Origin: Mycoplasma crocodyli MP145
GTDB lineage: Bacteria > Bacillota_I > Bacilli_A > Mycoplasmatales > Metamycoplasmataceae
NCBI RefSeq assembly: GCF_000025845.1
Contig: NC_014014.1
Coordinates: 758,995 to 822,994 of the forward strand
Direction of reading: 5' to 3'
Length of the DNA: 64,000 nucleotides
Below, piece after piece: positions 31,617 to 41,904 of the stretch. How positions within the stretch are numbered: the first letter of the stretch is position 1; every line of letters starts with the position of its first letter. Below the pieces are notes generated by a model. That model was not told the origin of the DNA and made no database searches. It was given only the letters and a program-made list of their open reading frames with translations. The translations under genes and the position numbers were made by a program.

Positions 31617-32168
31617 TTATAACTTCATTAAATCATTTTCTTTTTCTTTTGTTAAATCGTTGATGATTTCAGTATATTTGTCAACTTCTTTTTGAATTGC
31701 TTCAAGATATCTTTTTTCAATATCTTCACTTAATTCTTCATCATTTTTTATTGATTTATTAACATCTTGGCGCGCATTTCTAATGGTAACCTTTGCAGCT
31801 TCGGTATATTTAGATAAACTTTTAACAATTTCTTTTCTTCTTTCAGTTGTTAAAGTTGGAAAAGTCATTCTTATTTGATGACCTTCATCAACCGGTAAAA
31901 TACCTAAATTTGCATTTGTTAAAGCTTTAACAATATCTCTAACCGAAGAAATATCATAAGGTTTTATAAGTAATTGTTGAGGTTCAGGTACTGAAATATT
32001 ACTTAATTCTTCAAGTGGTGTTGGAGTATCGTAGTATGTTACTCTTATACCTTTTATGATTTGTGGATTGGCTCTTCCTGTTGACATTTTTGAGAGCTCA
32101 AATTTGTAGTGATTAATAGCTTTTTGAGCAGCATCTTCTATCTCTAATAAATATAAATCTAGTTCCAT
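31617..32168 (-). CDS. frr: Ribosome recycling factor
   Basis: With EF-G it splits post-termination ribosomes. The 183-aa length and the family landmarks are typical: MSTGRANPQIIKGIRVTYYD, PEPQQLLIKPYD, NANLGILPVDEG and a charged C-terminal helix. Its ATG overlaps the pyrH stop (TAATG), giving translational coupling in the conserved pyrH-frr pair. Confidence 0.97.
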   Translation of the reverse strand: MELDLYLLEIEDAAQKAINHYKFELSKMSTGRANPQIIKGIRVTYYDTPTPLEELSNISVPEPQQLLIKPYDISSVRDIVKALTNANLGILPVDEGHQIRMTFPTLTTERRKEIVKSLSKYTEAAKVTIRNARQDVNKSIKNDEELSEDIEKRYLEAIQKEVDKYTEIINDLTKEKENDLMKL

Positions 32169-32884
32169 TATTTAATTACCTTTGTGTGTGTTATATCGCC
32201 TGTTATGGCTCTTAAAATTGAGTCTTTTTCAAGTATGTTGAAGACTATTAGGGAAATGTTGTTATCTCTTGCCATGCTTGTCGCAGTTAGATCCATAACT
32301 TGTAATTTTCTCTCAAGAATTTCATCATAAGTTATTAAATCAAATCTTTTTGCATTAGGGTTTATTTTAGGATCTGAATCATATACACCTTCTACGTTAT
32401 TTTTCCCCATTAAAATAACATCAGCTTTAATTTCAGAAGCGTATAAAGTTGATGCTGTATCGGTTGTAAAGTATGGGCGCCCAGTTCCACCAACAAAAAT
32501 AACAACTTCGCCACTTTCCAAGTATTTAAGTGTTTTTTCATTAACATAATTTTCTGCAACTTTTGCATCTATACTAATTGAACTTTGAACTCTAGCTTTA
32601 ATACCGACTTTTTCAAATCCGCTTCTTAAAGCAAGTCCATTCATTATTGTTGCTAGCATTCCAATATAGTCAGCTCTATTTCTTGGAATCCCATTTTTTT
32701 CAGCAGATGCACCTCTCCAAAAGTTACCTCCACCAATAACAACCGACACTTGAATGCCCATATCAACTATTTTTTTAAGTTGATGAGCAATATCCTCAAC
32801 AAGAGCATTATCAATTGATAAATGTTTTGTTTTATTTGCTAATCCTTCACCAGAAAGTTTAACTAAAATTCGTTTATATTTCAT
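32168..32884 (-). CDS. pyrH: UMP kinase
   Basis: Phosphorylates UMP with ATP; amino-acid-kinase fold. The 238-aa product has KLSGEGLA at the N terminus, VVIGGGNFWRGA (~49-60), ARVQSSISID and VGGTGRPYFTTDT (~130-143), which binds nucleotide. GEVV...LMGKNNVEGVYDSDPKINPNAKRFD is the family ATP-site segment. GAGG precedes the ATG. It is the first gene of the pyrH-frr operon. Confidence 0.96.
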   Translation of the reverse strand: MKYKRILVKLSGEGLANKTKHLSIDNALVEDIAHQLKKIVDMGIQVSVVIGGGNFWRGASAEKNGIPRNRADYIGMLATIMNGLALRSGFEKVGIKARVQSSISIDAKVAENYVNEKTLKYLESGEVVIFVGGTGRPYFTTDTASTLYASEIKADVILMGKNNVEGVYDSDPKINPNAKRFDLITYDEILERKLQVMDLTATSMARDNNISLIVFNILEKDSILRAITGDITHTKVIK

Positions 32885-33282
32885 ATTTACCTCAATATGT
32901 TATATTATAAATTAAATATAAACATTTAGTATGCAAAAAAAGGACTAAAATTTCCTTGTAAGTCTTTATAAAAATTAAAAAATAATTTTATAGTTGGTTT
33001 TTATTAAAAAAATAATAGCAATAAAATTAACGATATAAAACATTATTTTTATTATTTGAACATTTTAAATTTTCTTTATTTATCTATACCACAGGTGAAT
33101 AATAAAAATATTTTAATTTTAATATTTAATCAATTATCTTTTCGTTATTGCTAACCAAATAATATTTTTTGATGAAATTCAGTTAAAATTTTTTTTGATT
33201 TTTTAAATTTGATAACCAAATTAAAAAATAAATTTTACTAACATAAATAGCTTTTTTTAGTATGCAATAGAAAAAAATAAAA
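32885..33282. other. 398-bp AT-rich intergenic region
   Basis: No coding frame or RNA gene is recognised. It contains the pyrH promoter side (minus-strand TATAAT near 32900-32908) and an imperfect hairpin AAGGACT/AGTCTTT at 32940-32967. The sequence TTTAGTATGCAA occurs at both ends (about 32926 and 33257). Confidence 0.4.
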
Positions 33283-33326
33283 TTTGCTTACATTAAATTA
33301 TTTTTATAATATAATAGATATGCAAA
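33283..33326 (+). promoter_or_regulatory. Promoter of the tRNA-Tyr/tRNA-Gln pair
   Basis: A TTTGCTTA -35 region (33283-33290) and overlapping TATAAT hexamers at 33305-33310 and 33310-33315. As at tRNA-His, TTTGC upstream is mirrored by GCAAA (33322-33326) just before the mature tRNA. Confidence 0.55.
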
Positions 33327-33330
33327 CCAT

Positions 33331-33414
33331 GGGGGGATAGCAAAGCGGCCAAATGCGGGTGGCTGTAACCCACTTTCTTACGATTCGGGGGTTCGAATCC
33401 CTCTCCCCCCACCA
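33331..33414 (+). tRNA. tRNA-Tyr (anticodon GTA)
   Basis: An 84-nt class II tRNA. Acceptor GGGGGGA/TCCCCCC, anticodon loop with GTA, a long variable arm (CTTTCTTACGATTCG region), T-loop TTCGAAT, and encoded ACCA. Confidence 0.95.
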
Positions 33415-33419
33415 TTTTT

Positions 33420-33494
33420 TGCCCCATAGCCAAGCGGTAAGGCAGTGGGTTTTGGTTCCACCATGCGTTAGTTCGAATCTAACTGGGGCAGCCA
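33420..33494 (+). tRNA. tRNA-Gln (anticodon TTG)
   Basis: A 75-nt tRNA starting with T1 (T-A first pair), as usual for tRNA-Gln. Acceptor TGCCCCA/TGGGGCA, anticodon loop TTTTGGT with TTG, T-loop TTCGAAT, encoded GCCA. It follows tRNA-Tyr by five bases, so the two are cotranscribed. Confidence 0.95.
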
Positions 33495-33495
33495 T

Positions 33496-33526
33496 ATCAC
33501 CAGTAAGAGGTGATTTTTTTTATTTT
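33496..33526 (+). terminator. Terminator after the tRNA-Tyr/tRNA-Gln pair
   Basis: Stem ATCACC (33496-33501) with GGTGAT (33509-33514), followed by eight T residues. Confidence 0.75.
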
Positions 33527-33631
33527 TTTAAAAAATTCTTGAAAAATATTTTTTTAAAAATAATGATATATTTGCATTTTTTTGGCTAAAAAATTAATAA
33601 AAAATAACTTTTTACTTAAAAAAATATATAT

Positions 33632-33644
33632 TATAATTAATAAT
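33632..33644 (+). promoter_or_regulatory. Leaderless -10 element of proS
   Basis: TATAAT (33632-33637) is seven bases before the proS ATG. No ribosome-binding site is present. Confidence 0.55.
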
Positions 33645-35081
33645 ATGAAAGAACTAGAAAAAATAACCCCTTTGGAAGTGGACTTTCCAAAGTGATATAC
33701 AGATGTCGTTAAGCAAGGAAATTTAATTGCTTATGGTCCAGCAAAAGGTACATTAATCTTCAAACCAAACTCATATGGTATTTGAGAGTTAATTCAAGAA
33801 AATCTTAATAAGATTTTTAAAGAAAAGGATGTTGAAAACGTTTATTTACCTTTACTAATTCCTGAAAGTCTTTTTAATCTTGAAAGAGATCATCTTGAAG
33901 GTTTTAACCCTGAATTAGCAACAGTAACTCATGTAGGAGACAAAGAATTAAGTGAAAAATATTTCATAAGACCTACTTCAGAAGTTTTATTTGCTGATTT
34001 GTTTAAAAACTCAATTGAATCTTACAATGACTTACCTATTATATATAACCAATGAGCCAATGTAGTTAGATGAGAAAAAACAACAAACCCATTTTTAAGA
34101 AGTAGAGAATTTTTATGACAAGAAGGTCATACATGTCACTCAGATCCAATTGAAGCCAGAAGGTTTACAAGAGGAATGATTACAACATATTCTAAATTCC
34201 TTAAAAATTTCTTAGCTATCCCTACTATTATAGGTAAGAAAACACCATATGAAAAATTCGCGGGAGCTTGTTCAACTTATACAATTGAGGCAATGATGAA
34301 AGACGGAAGAGCACTTCAAGCAGGTACCAGCCATTACTTAGCACAGAACTTTTCTAAACCATATTCAATTCTTTTTAAAAACAAAAAAAATGAAGATGAA
34401 TATGTTTATCAAACTTCATGAGGTGTTTCAACAAGACTTTTAGGTGCGATTATTATGACACACGGAGACAACAGAGGTGTAATCATTCCTCCAAGAGTAG
34501 CTCCTGTCCAAATAGATTTAATTGAATTATTTGCTGCAAAATCTCCAAAAGTAAAAGAAGTTAGTGATGAATTATTTGAACTATTAAGAAGAAAATGAAG
34601 AGTTAGAGTTGACAAATCAGATAAACAACCCGGTTTTAAAGCTGCTAATAGCGAAATTCAAGGAGTTCCTCTTAGAATAGAAATAGGTCCAAGAGACTTA
34701 GAAAATAATCAAGTAACACTAGTAAGAAGAGATACATTAGAAAAAATTGTAATGAACTATAAAGAAGTTAAAGAAAAAGTTCAAACTATTTTAGATGAAA
34801 TTCATGAAAATCTTTTTAATAAGGCTAAAGAAAGACTTGATAGCAAAACTGTATGAGTATCAAATTACGAAGAATTCAAAAAAGAAATTGAAAAGAATAA
34901 TTTTGTAATAGCTCCATTTTGTTGTTTAGATGAAGCTGAAATGAAAATAAAGGAAGAAACTGGTGCAACATCTAGATGTATTCCAAAAACAATTGACAAG
35001 CCAGATGAATCTATGGATTGCATTTTCGACACCTGTAAATCAAAAACAAATAGATATGTTGTTTTTGCAAAGGCATATTAA
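33645..35081 (+). CDS. proS: Prolyl-tRNA synthetase (eukaryote/archaeal-like type)
   Basis: Charges tRNA-Pro. The 478-aa class II synthetase has motif 2 around [29 protein letters not shown] (several Trp are TGA) and motif 3 with [16 protein letters not shown]. There is no editing insertion, and the C-terminal zinc-binding-like domain ends in a Tyr (KAY), which is the archaeal/eukaryotic ProRS form that mycoplasmas use. It appears leaderless and is followed by a terminator. From memory, the run proS, three small hypotheticals and an acyl carrier protein is also found in M. genitalium (MG283-MG287). Confidence 0.95.
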
Positions 35082-35121
35082 AATATGCTTTGCTAAAACG
35101 TTTATTCTTGAATAATTTATA

Positions 35122-35149
35122 GAACAAACAAGCCGTTTGTTCTTTTTTT
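35122..35149 (+). terminator. Terminator after proS
   Basis: Stem GAACAAAC (35122-35129) with GTTTGTTC (35135-35142), then seven T residues. Confidence 0.85.
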
Positions 35150-35200
35150 CTCCTTTCTCATTCCTATATTAATATATAGGAGGAGTAAAGGAGAAATGAA

Positions 35201-35599
35201 ATGAATACTCAAACAAATGAAAATGATCTTTATAGACAACAGTGCAAGGTTGTTCAAGAAATTTGCCAACTTAAATTGTTGAATGAAAAATTAGCTAGTG
35301 TTAGAATGTTCAAAGAAAAATTAAAAGGAGCAATAAATGCTACATACAACAACACAGAAGAGATTTCAAGAATTGAACAAGCAAAAAATCAATCAACTGA
35401 TTTGATTGACTTTGTACTTAAAAACATGACGCCTTTTAATTCATGATTAATAAAAAATGCATTTATGACTAAAAATGAACAATTAATGGGTCATTGGTAT
35501 GAAGAATACTTTTCAAAAACAACATACTATAAGAAGAAAAAGGAAGCTATAAACGAGTTTATGGCGCTATATTTTGATTACAAGCAACTACAGTTATAA
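35201..35599 (+). CDS. Conserved hypothetical protein (MG284-like position)
   Basis: A 132-aa soluble, helix-rich protein (QEICQLKLLNEKLASVRMFKE at ~20-40). It has no catalytic motif that I recognise. A good AAAGGAG site precedes the ATG. Its position just after proS and its size match the conserved hypothetical gene in the same place in M. genitalium. It overlaps the next gene, so these small genes form an operon toward acpP. Confidence 0.7.
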
Positions 35600-36710
35600 T
35601 CAAGAATATCAAAGTATATACTCCGACCCAATAAACTTACAAACATATATTCTTAATACAAAAAGAGTGAATGATTGAGAATACAAATTTGATGTTTCAC
35701 TAATAAGAAAATTTAATGAAAATAAAATTCTTATTAATTTAAGAAATTTAACTAAGACATATTATTTAAGTGCAGAAATATTAGTGAATGGTAAATCAAA
35801 AATATATAAAAAATTAGAAAAAGAAAATAATACTATATTCGAAATTGAAGAAGAATTCAATAAAATTGAAACAATAAATATAAGAGTAATTAATCAAAAT
35901 GTAATTGTACAAGAATACAAAATTGTCAAACGTACAAAAGAGATTAACAACATTATTGAACTTAAGTCAAAAAACTTTAAATTTAGTGTTCCTTATATTT
36001 ATACAATAAAAATTTCAAATAAGAAAAATCAAAAAGATGATCAAGTAAAAATTAGAAAGAATTTCTATAGTTTTTTAGTCAAAATTTTTACACCACAAAA
36101 TTCTAAAAACCAAAAAGAATTTTTAGAAATCAGTTCGTTTTATAATAACTCAGACATCCTAGATGTTTCAAAAATAACAAAATTTTTAAACATTAAAGTT
36201 GCAAAACTATCGATCTTAAATTATGATGAATATAGAGATCAAAAAGATTTTGAACTTAAAATTTTAAGTGATGGATTTCAAGATGGTGAAGAATGAAGTG
36301 ATAGTAAAGCATTAAAAAAATATGAGTTTTCTAATGATTATATTTTTGATGAAAAAAGTCAAAAAGTAATTAAAACAAAATCAAAAAATGTGAAAGGTGC
36401 TATTATAAACAAGAATTTTAATGGTAAATTATTATATGAATTACCACTTGAATTTGAATTTTTTGGCTCATATAAATTTACTTTTTTTGAAGAATATAAG
36501 GCAAAAGAAAAACGAATAACAACAAGAAAAAAATATAAAATTAGTTTTGAAGAAGATAAAAAAATAGTTAATGAAGAATATAAAAATTTGAGATTTTCTA
36601 TCAGTTCTGAAGAATGGTTAAAAGTTTTAAATAAAGAAAAAATAGACAATATTTTCTTGGAAAACAAATACATTTCAGCAATAAAAAAAGATGAGAAAAA
36701 CAATGACTAA
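35574..36710 (+). CDS. Conserved hypothetical protein (MG285-like position), start uncertain
   Basis: About 378 aa, Lys/Asn/Glu-rich, with no recognised domain and no clear membrane segment. The frame is open from 35553. The upstream end has no ATG, so TTG 35574 is the best candidate, inside the 3' end of the preceding gene; GTG 35784 would remove 70 residues. Internal TGA codons read Trp (DWEYKF, EEWSDS). The 3' end overlaps the next gene by 20 bases. It belongs to the proS-to-acpP cluster. Confidence 0.62.
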
Positions 36711-37107
36711 AAGAAGTAAACTTTTTATCTTAAGTACCTGTGCTATAGGCTTTTGTGCAGTTATAACTCCTATTGTTGTAATGTCATTAAGTAAAACAAA
36801 AAAACCAATAGATAATGAAGAAAATATTAGCAAAAAAGAAAAGACTGATAACTTTTTTCCTGATTGAAAAGTAGAAATGTTTGATGATTTTATAGTTTTC
36901 GAAAACGATAAAAATATTTTTAATGAAAATATAATAGCATACTTCATACAACAAACAATTAAACGTTTAAGGGTTGGCGAAGGTCAATTAAAATATGATT
37001 ACAAATTTAATGAATCAAAAACCATATTAAACATTTGAGTTGAGTTAAAAACTAAAGAAGGCAATATTCAAAGAAAAAAATATTATTTTTCAGTTGATGA
37101 ACTATAA
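36691..37107 (+). CDS. Small membrane-anchored hypothetical protein (MG286-like position)
   Basis: 138 aa. One N-terminal transmembrane or signal helix (FILSTCAIGFCAVITPIVVM, ~13-32) is followed by a ~105-residue charged domain. Two in-frame starts exist, 36691 and 36703; neither has a strong site. It overlaps the preceding gene. The stop codon region contains the TATAAT of acpP. The function is unknown. Confidence 0.62.
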
Positions 37108-37114
37108 TTAATAC
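37103..37114 (+). promoter_or_regulatory. Leaderless -10 element of acpP, overlapping the upstream stop codon
   Basis: TATAAT (37103-37108) includes the TAA stop of the preceding gene (37105-37107) and is six bases before the acpP ATG. There is no Shine-Dalgarno sequence. Confidence 0.6.
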
Positions 37115-37336
37115 ATGAAAATTCAAGATACAATTATTAAAAAATTAGAAAATCTTTCTAAAAAGAAAGTTGATATAAATTCTAAGTTAGAAGATTTAAA
37201 TATAGATTCACTTGATTTAGCAGACTTAATTATAGATGCTGAAAAGGAATTTAATATATCTATTCCCGATGAAGAATTAAACAAAATAAAGTCAGTAAAA
37301 GAAATAGTTATATTGATTGAAAAATTAAAATCTTAA
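37115..37336 (+). CDS. acpP: Acyl carrier protein
   Basis: A 73-aa acidic four-helix carrier. The phosphopantetheine attachment Ser is in NIDSLDLADLI (Ser35). Mycoplasmas lack full fatty-acid synthesis, so the ACP probably serves acyl transfer in phospholipid or lipoprotein metabolism. It follows the conserved hypothetical cluster after proS and appears to be started by its own leaderless promoter. tRNA-Trp lies 18 bases downstream. Confidence 0.9.
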   Translation: MKIQDTIIKKLENLSKKKVDINSKLEDLNIDSLDLADLIIDAEKEFNISIPDEELNKIKSVKEIVILIEKLKS

Positions 37337-37354
37337 TATATAATTATATGGCTT

Positions 37355-37429
37355 AGGAGTATAGTTCAACGGTAGAACAACGGGCTTCAACCCCGTGTGT
37401 TGTGGGTTCGAATCCTGCTACTCCTGCCA
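37355..37429 (+). tRNA. tRNA-Trp (anticodon TCA), reads UGA
   Basis: A 75-nt cloverleaf. Acceptor AGGAGTA/TACTCCT, anticodon stem ACGGG/CCCGT with loop CTTCAAC giving TCA, T-loop TTCGAAT, encoded GCCA. The UCA anticodon decodes UGA (and UGG by wobble). This explains the many in-frame TGA codons. A TATAAT lies just upstream (~37339). Confidence 0.95.
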
Positions 37430-37487
37430 TTTTTTTTATTAAAAAAATGAATTAAATACATATAATTATAAATAATAAGGAGTAGTT

Positions 37488-38492
37488 ATGAGTATGCATA
37501 AAAGTAAAATTTGTTTTATTGGAACCGGGGCATGAGCATCTGCTTTGGCTACTGTGGTTTCAAAAAACAATCACCAAGTCAGCATGTACGGTATAAATGA
37601 ATTGGAAATTAGCGATATTAATAAAGGCAAAAATACCAAATATTTTGGAAGTAAACTCTTTAATAATCCTGAAAATATTAAAGCTACAAACGATTTAAGT
37701 GAAGCATTGAAAGATGCTGATGTAGTTGTTTTAGCTGTTCCATCTCAATCTATTAGATCAATTTTGAAAAAATTACAAGAAGAATTAAAAACAAAAAAGG
37801 TTGACTTAATCAACGTTGTAAAAGGAATAGATGAAGATAGTGAACTTCTTTTTTCAGAACTAATTATCAAAAAATTTAGAAGAAATGTTAAAAATTTTGC
37901 TACTCTAATTGGTCCATCATTTGCAGTTGAAGTTTTTGAAAACTTACTAACAATGATTAATGTTATAGGTATTGATGTTAATTATCTGGCAAAAGTAACT
38001 AGAATTTTTAGTAACGATACTTTTAGACTTGTTATTAACGAGGAAGAAAAAGGAAGTGAATTATTTGCTGCTTTAAAAAACGTTCTTGCTATTGGATTAG
38101 GAATGATAAACTTTTTCTTACCAAGTAAAAACACGCATGCCGCAGTTTTATCGATTGGAGTAAAAGAAATTTATCAAGTTTATAAAAAAGTTTATCCCAA
38201 TTCAAAAGACTCAATTGGCTATGAACTAGCAGGAATTGGAGATATTTTTCTAACTTGCTCATCATCAAAAAGTAGAAATTATAGCTTTGGTTACAAAATT
38301 TCAGAATATGGTTTAAAGGCGGCTTTAGAGAAAGAAAGCAAAACTATTGAAGGATATTATACGGCTAAAATTCTTTCAAAAATTATTGAAAAACATGAAT
38401 TGATTACTCCTTTTTTAAAAAGTATAATTGATGTTTTATTTAACAAAAAGAATCCATATAAGGTTTTAGATTTTATAGAAGAGTACAATTAA
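37488..38492 (+). CDS. gpsA: Glycerol-3-phosphate dehydrogenase (NAD(P)+)
   Basis: Interconverts dihydroxyacetone phosphate and sn-glycerol-3-phosphate, the backbone of phospholipids. The 334-aa product has the N-terminal nucleotide-binding motif FIGTGAWASALA (GxGxWxxALA), AVPSQSIR (~82), the catalytic-region KNVLAIGLGM and ELAGIGDIFLTCSS (~245). This matches GpsA. An AAGGAG site precedes the ATG; a second ATG two codons on is possible. Confidence 0.95.
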
Positions 38493-38551
38493 TTATTGTA
38501 TTTTTTTATTTATTTTGATAAAATAGAACATATACTATTTTAAGGAGAATA

Positions 38552-39997
38552 ATGTCAAAAATAAGAATAGATAAAGATAAACAAGTGGTTGTTGTTCCAG
38601 TTGTTGTGTCAAAAGAAGACTGAAGTAAAATAATAAGTACTACAAGACTAAACATTGCTAAAACAATAAAAATACCTGGTTTTAGAATTGGTGCTAATAT
38701 TCCACAACACGTTTTAGATAAACACATCTCAAACCAAGATGTTATGGAAAGAGGGTTACAACAAGCAATTAGAGCGAATAGAGAACAAGCTTATAAGTTA
38801 GCAGAAAAAGAATCTAAAAATATTTTTTATGAACCTCATATCAATGTTATTAAACTATCTTTTGAAGAATTAGAAATGGAATATGAGTTTCCAATGCTTC
38901 CTAACTTCGACAATTTAGATGTAAAAGGAATTAAAGTTAATTCTGAATTCACAAAATTTAGTGAAAAATTAGTTGAAAACGAAATTCACGAAATGGCTGC
39001 TAAATTTTCAGCTTTCAAAACAAAAAAAGAAGCAGCTGCATTAGGTGATGTAGTAGTTATAGACTTCAAAGGATTTATTAATAATGAAGCATTTGAAGGT
39101 GGTGAAGCAGAAAAATTTGAATTAACACTTGGTTCAAAACAATTCATACCAGGTTTTGAAGATCAACTTGTTGGTAAAAAAGCCGGATGAAAAGGCGAAA
39201 TTAAAGTTACTTTCCCAGATACATATTACGTAAAACAATATAGAAACAAAGAAACAATTTTTGAAATCGTAATACACGAAGTTAAAACGAAAGATGTTCC
39301 AGAATTAAAAGAAGAAATAATATCAACATTTAATTTACCAGGCGTATCAACAATGAAACAATTGAAAGATTACTTAGGTGCTTCTGTTAGAAGAGACTTA
39401 ATTAGAAAAGCTAAAACATCATTTATCGATCATTTGATTGAAGAAGTTATCAATAAATTTGATATTAAATTAAATGAGATTTTATATACAAAAAGAGTTG
39501 ATGAATTAAACAAAGATTTTAATGAATCATTAAAACAAAACGGTCTTAAAAGAGCTGAATATTTAGAAGTTACAAAAGCAACTGAAGAAGATATTATGGC
39601 CGAATTAAGAAAGAGTGCTGAAAAAGAAGTTAAATCTCAATATGTAATTTCTGAATTATTCAAAAAGTATTCAACAGAACCAAAAACAGAAGATATTGAA
39701 AAGGAATTTGATAAAATTTCTAAAAAATACAACTTACCTGTTGAAATAGTTAAAGCTCAAATTAATGAAGAAGTTGTTAAATCTTCTCTTCAAGAAGAAC
39801 AATTTATTGATGCAACATTAAAAATCGTTAACCCTGAGTTACACAAAAATATTGAAAAAGCAACAAAAGATTTAGATGAATTTGAAGCAAAAGGTCTTAA
39901 AGAAATAGCAAAAGAAAAGGCAGAAAAAGAACCTGCTGTTGATAAAAAACCAGCAACAAAAAAGGCTACAACAACTAAGGCAAAAGCAGAAAAATAG
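38552..39997 (+). CDS. tig: Trigger factor chaperone
   Basis: Ribosome-bound chaperone with peptidyl-prolyl isomerase activity. The 481-aa product has the N-terminal ribosome-binding domain with GFRIGANIPQHVL (the GFRxGKxP signature, varied). The FKBP domain (LGDVVVIDFKGFINN...FEGG...FIPGFEDQLVG, ~165-250) and a helical C-terminal domain follow. The last ~35 residues are an Ala/Lys/Glu/Thr-rich low-complexity tail (TKKATTTKAKAEK) beyond the usual end. AAGGAG precedes the ATG. Confidence 0.95.
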
Positions 39998-40004
39998 TTG
40001 TTTT

Positions 40005-40033
40005 AAAACAAGCTCAAACGCTTGTTTTTTTAT
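40005..40033 (+). terminator. Terminator after tig
   Basis: Stem AAAACAAGC (40005-40013) with GCTTGTTTT (40020-40028) and a T run. Confidence 0.8.
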
Positions 40034-40054
40034 TGCTTTTAAAAAATTGTTTAA

Positions 40055-40081
40055 ATAAAATACCAAACTTGTTGGTATTTT
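40055..40081 (-). terminator. Terminator after the ecf operon
   Basis: Ten-base-pair hairpin AAAATACCAA (40057-40066) with TTGGTATTTT (40072-40081), directly before the ecfT stop codon on the minus strand. Confidence 0.75.
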
Positions 40082-40085
40082 ATTG

Positions 40086-40991
40086 TTATACAACCAATGT
40101 TTTTATATATCAACTTGGCAAGTAAGAATTTACATTGTAAATATTTATTATTAAGAAAGTTATAAGAAGAAGAATAAACAAAGAAATTATCACGTCTTTT
40201 AAACCAAAAGTTAACTTACGATATTTAGATCTTTTTGCATATGGATCATATCCTCTTGTTTCCATGGCATAAGACAAATCTTCTGCTTTAGCAAATGATG
40301 AAACAAATAACGGAATAATTAATGTAGTAAAAGCAATTATTTTTTCCTTCATTTTACCATTTTTAAAGTCAACGCCTCTTGAAGATTGAGCCTTCATAAT
40401 TCTGTTTGCCTCATCAAGTAATGTAGGAATAAATCTAAGAGCAATCGAAATAATCATAGCGACTATATGAACCGGTACAAAGAGAAGTTTTAATGGAAAC
40501 ATTAAATCTTCAAGTGCCTTTGTAAGTAATATTGGCTTAGTAGTATTTGTTAAAAGAGTTGTTATAAGAATCATTGTATATATTCTAAAAAATAGTGCAA
40601 TAGCCTTGTTTATAGCCTCATAAGTCAAAGCATATCCGTATTTAGGTCAAATGATGAGCCTAAATTCAGGAAACTCTGTTATTATTTTATCATAACCAAA
40701 CGCTGCATTAGGATTTAAGTTTTCACCATATTTAAGCGAGTAAATATTAACTAATAAAATCACAAGCGAAATAAATAACGGAAATTTTATAAGTTTTATA
40801 AGCGGAAGAACTCTTTTAGTTGTAATAATATAACCAATTCAAAGAGGAACTATAATTATCAATAAATCAATAAAATAATGAGCTAAAAATACGAATATTA
40901 TATATAACAAAGTAATCACCACTTTTAGTCTTGGATCCATTCTATAAAGTAATGAATTACCTGGAAGATATCTACCAAAAACACTTTTCAT
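40086..40991 (-). CDS. ecfT: ECF transporter transmembrane subunit EcfT
   Basis: The T component that couples two ATPases to interchangeable substrate-binding S components for vitamins and cofactors. The 301-aa product has several membrane helices and the two coupling-helix motifs, AQSSRGVD (~215) and AMETRGYDP (~255), that carry the Ala-Arg-Gly type signature. The start is ATG 40991 behind GGGAGG, a site lying inside the end of ecfA2. The protein extends past a TGA (Trp) to TAA at 40086. No S component is in the window, as expected for a shared ECF module. Confidence 0.93.
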
Positions 40992-40992
40992 A

Positions 40993-41904
40993 TTATTTAC
41001 CCTCCCTTCATTGATTAAGAAAATCGGCAAGTTCTTGAATGTTTATAACTTTAGGAACTTCTAATCCTTTTTCTTCTAATTTACTTACAAAATGTAGCAA
41101 CTTAGGGGGTTGAAGATTATTATCAAGTAAAAACTTTGTATCTTTTAAAATTGGATAAGTTTCGCCATCTTTAATAATTTGACCGTCTTTAAAAAGAAGA
41201 ACTCTTTTTGAGTAAGCTAAAATATTATCTAAATCATGAGTAACATTAATAACTGTTTTTCCCATATCATGGAGTTTCTTGAATATTTCTAGAATTTCCA
41301 CAACACCAACTGGATCAAGTCCTGCTGTTGGTTCATCAACGACTAGAAAATCAAGTTCCATGGCTAAAATCCCCGCTAAAGCTACTCTTCTTTTTTGACC
41401 ACCACTTAGTGCAAACGGACTTCTTTCAAGGTATGATTCATCAAGTCCAACTATTTCAATATATTTTTTTGCTCTTTCCTTAGCTTCTGCTTTTGTAACA
41501 CCAAAAGACATTGGACCAAACATAATATCTTCTTCAATAGTGGCTTTAAACAATTGATACTCAGCGAATTGGAAAACTGTTCCAACTCTTTTTCTTATAT
41601 CTTTAACATTTTTAACTTTCTTTTTTCTTGATTTTTTAACAGTTATTTTATCAAGATATACTTCGACTTCTTTTGTTTTTTTGTTTGTTTTTTCATTTCT
41701 AAAAATTCACTCAATTGTTCCATCTTCAGGTAAAAGCAAGGCGTTTAAGTGCTCTATAAAAGTTGTCTTTCCAGAACCTGTTTGTCCAATTATTCCAATA
41801 TACTCACCTTGTTCAATTGTAACATTAACATTATTAAGAGCTTTAAAAACCATTGGAGTTTTTTTGTTAAAAATATGACTTAATTCTCTAACAATTATTT
41901 TCAT
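40993..41904 (-). CDS. ecfA2: ECF transporter ATPase EcfA2
   Basis: An ATP-binding subunit of the energy-coupling module. The 303-aa protein has Walker A GQTGSGKTT (~39-47), the Q-loop VGTVFQFAEYQLF, ABC signature ALSGGQKRR, Walker B FLVVDEPTAGLD and H-loop NVTHDLD. An extra ~25-residue basic insert follows the Walker A region (RNEKTNKKTKEVE). The C terminus runs through a TGA to TAA at 40993, ending one base before the ecfT start. Its ATG overlaps the end of ecfA1 (41895-41904). Confidence 0.94.

Noticed and set aside
33304..33495. Minus-strand open frame across two tRNAs
   Set aside because: It is antisense to the tRNA-Tyr and tRNA-Gln genes and encodes no plausible protein.
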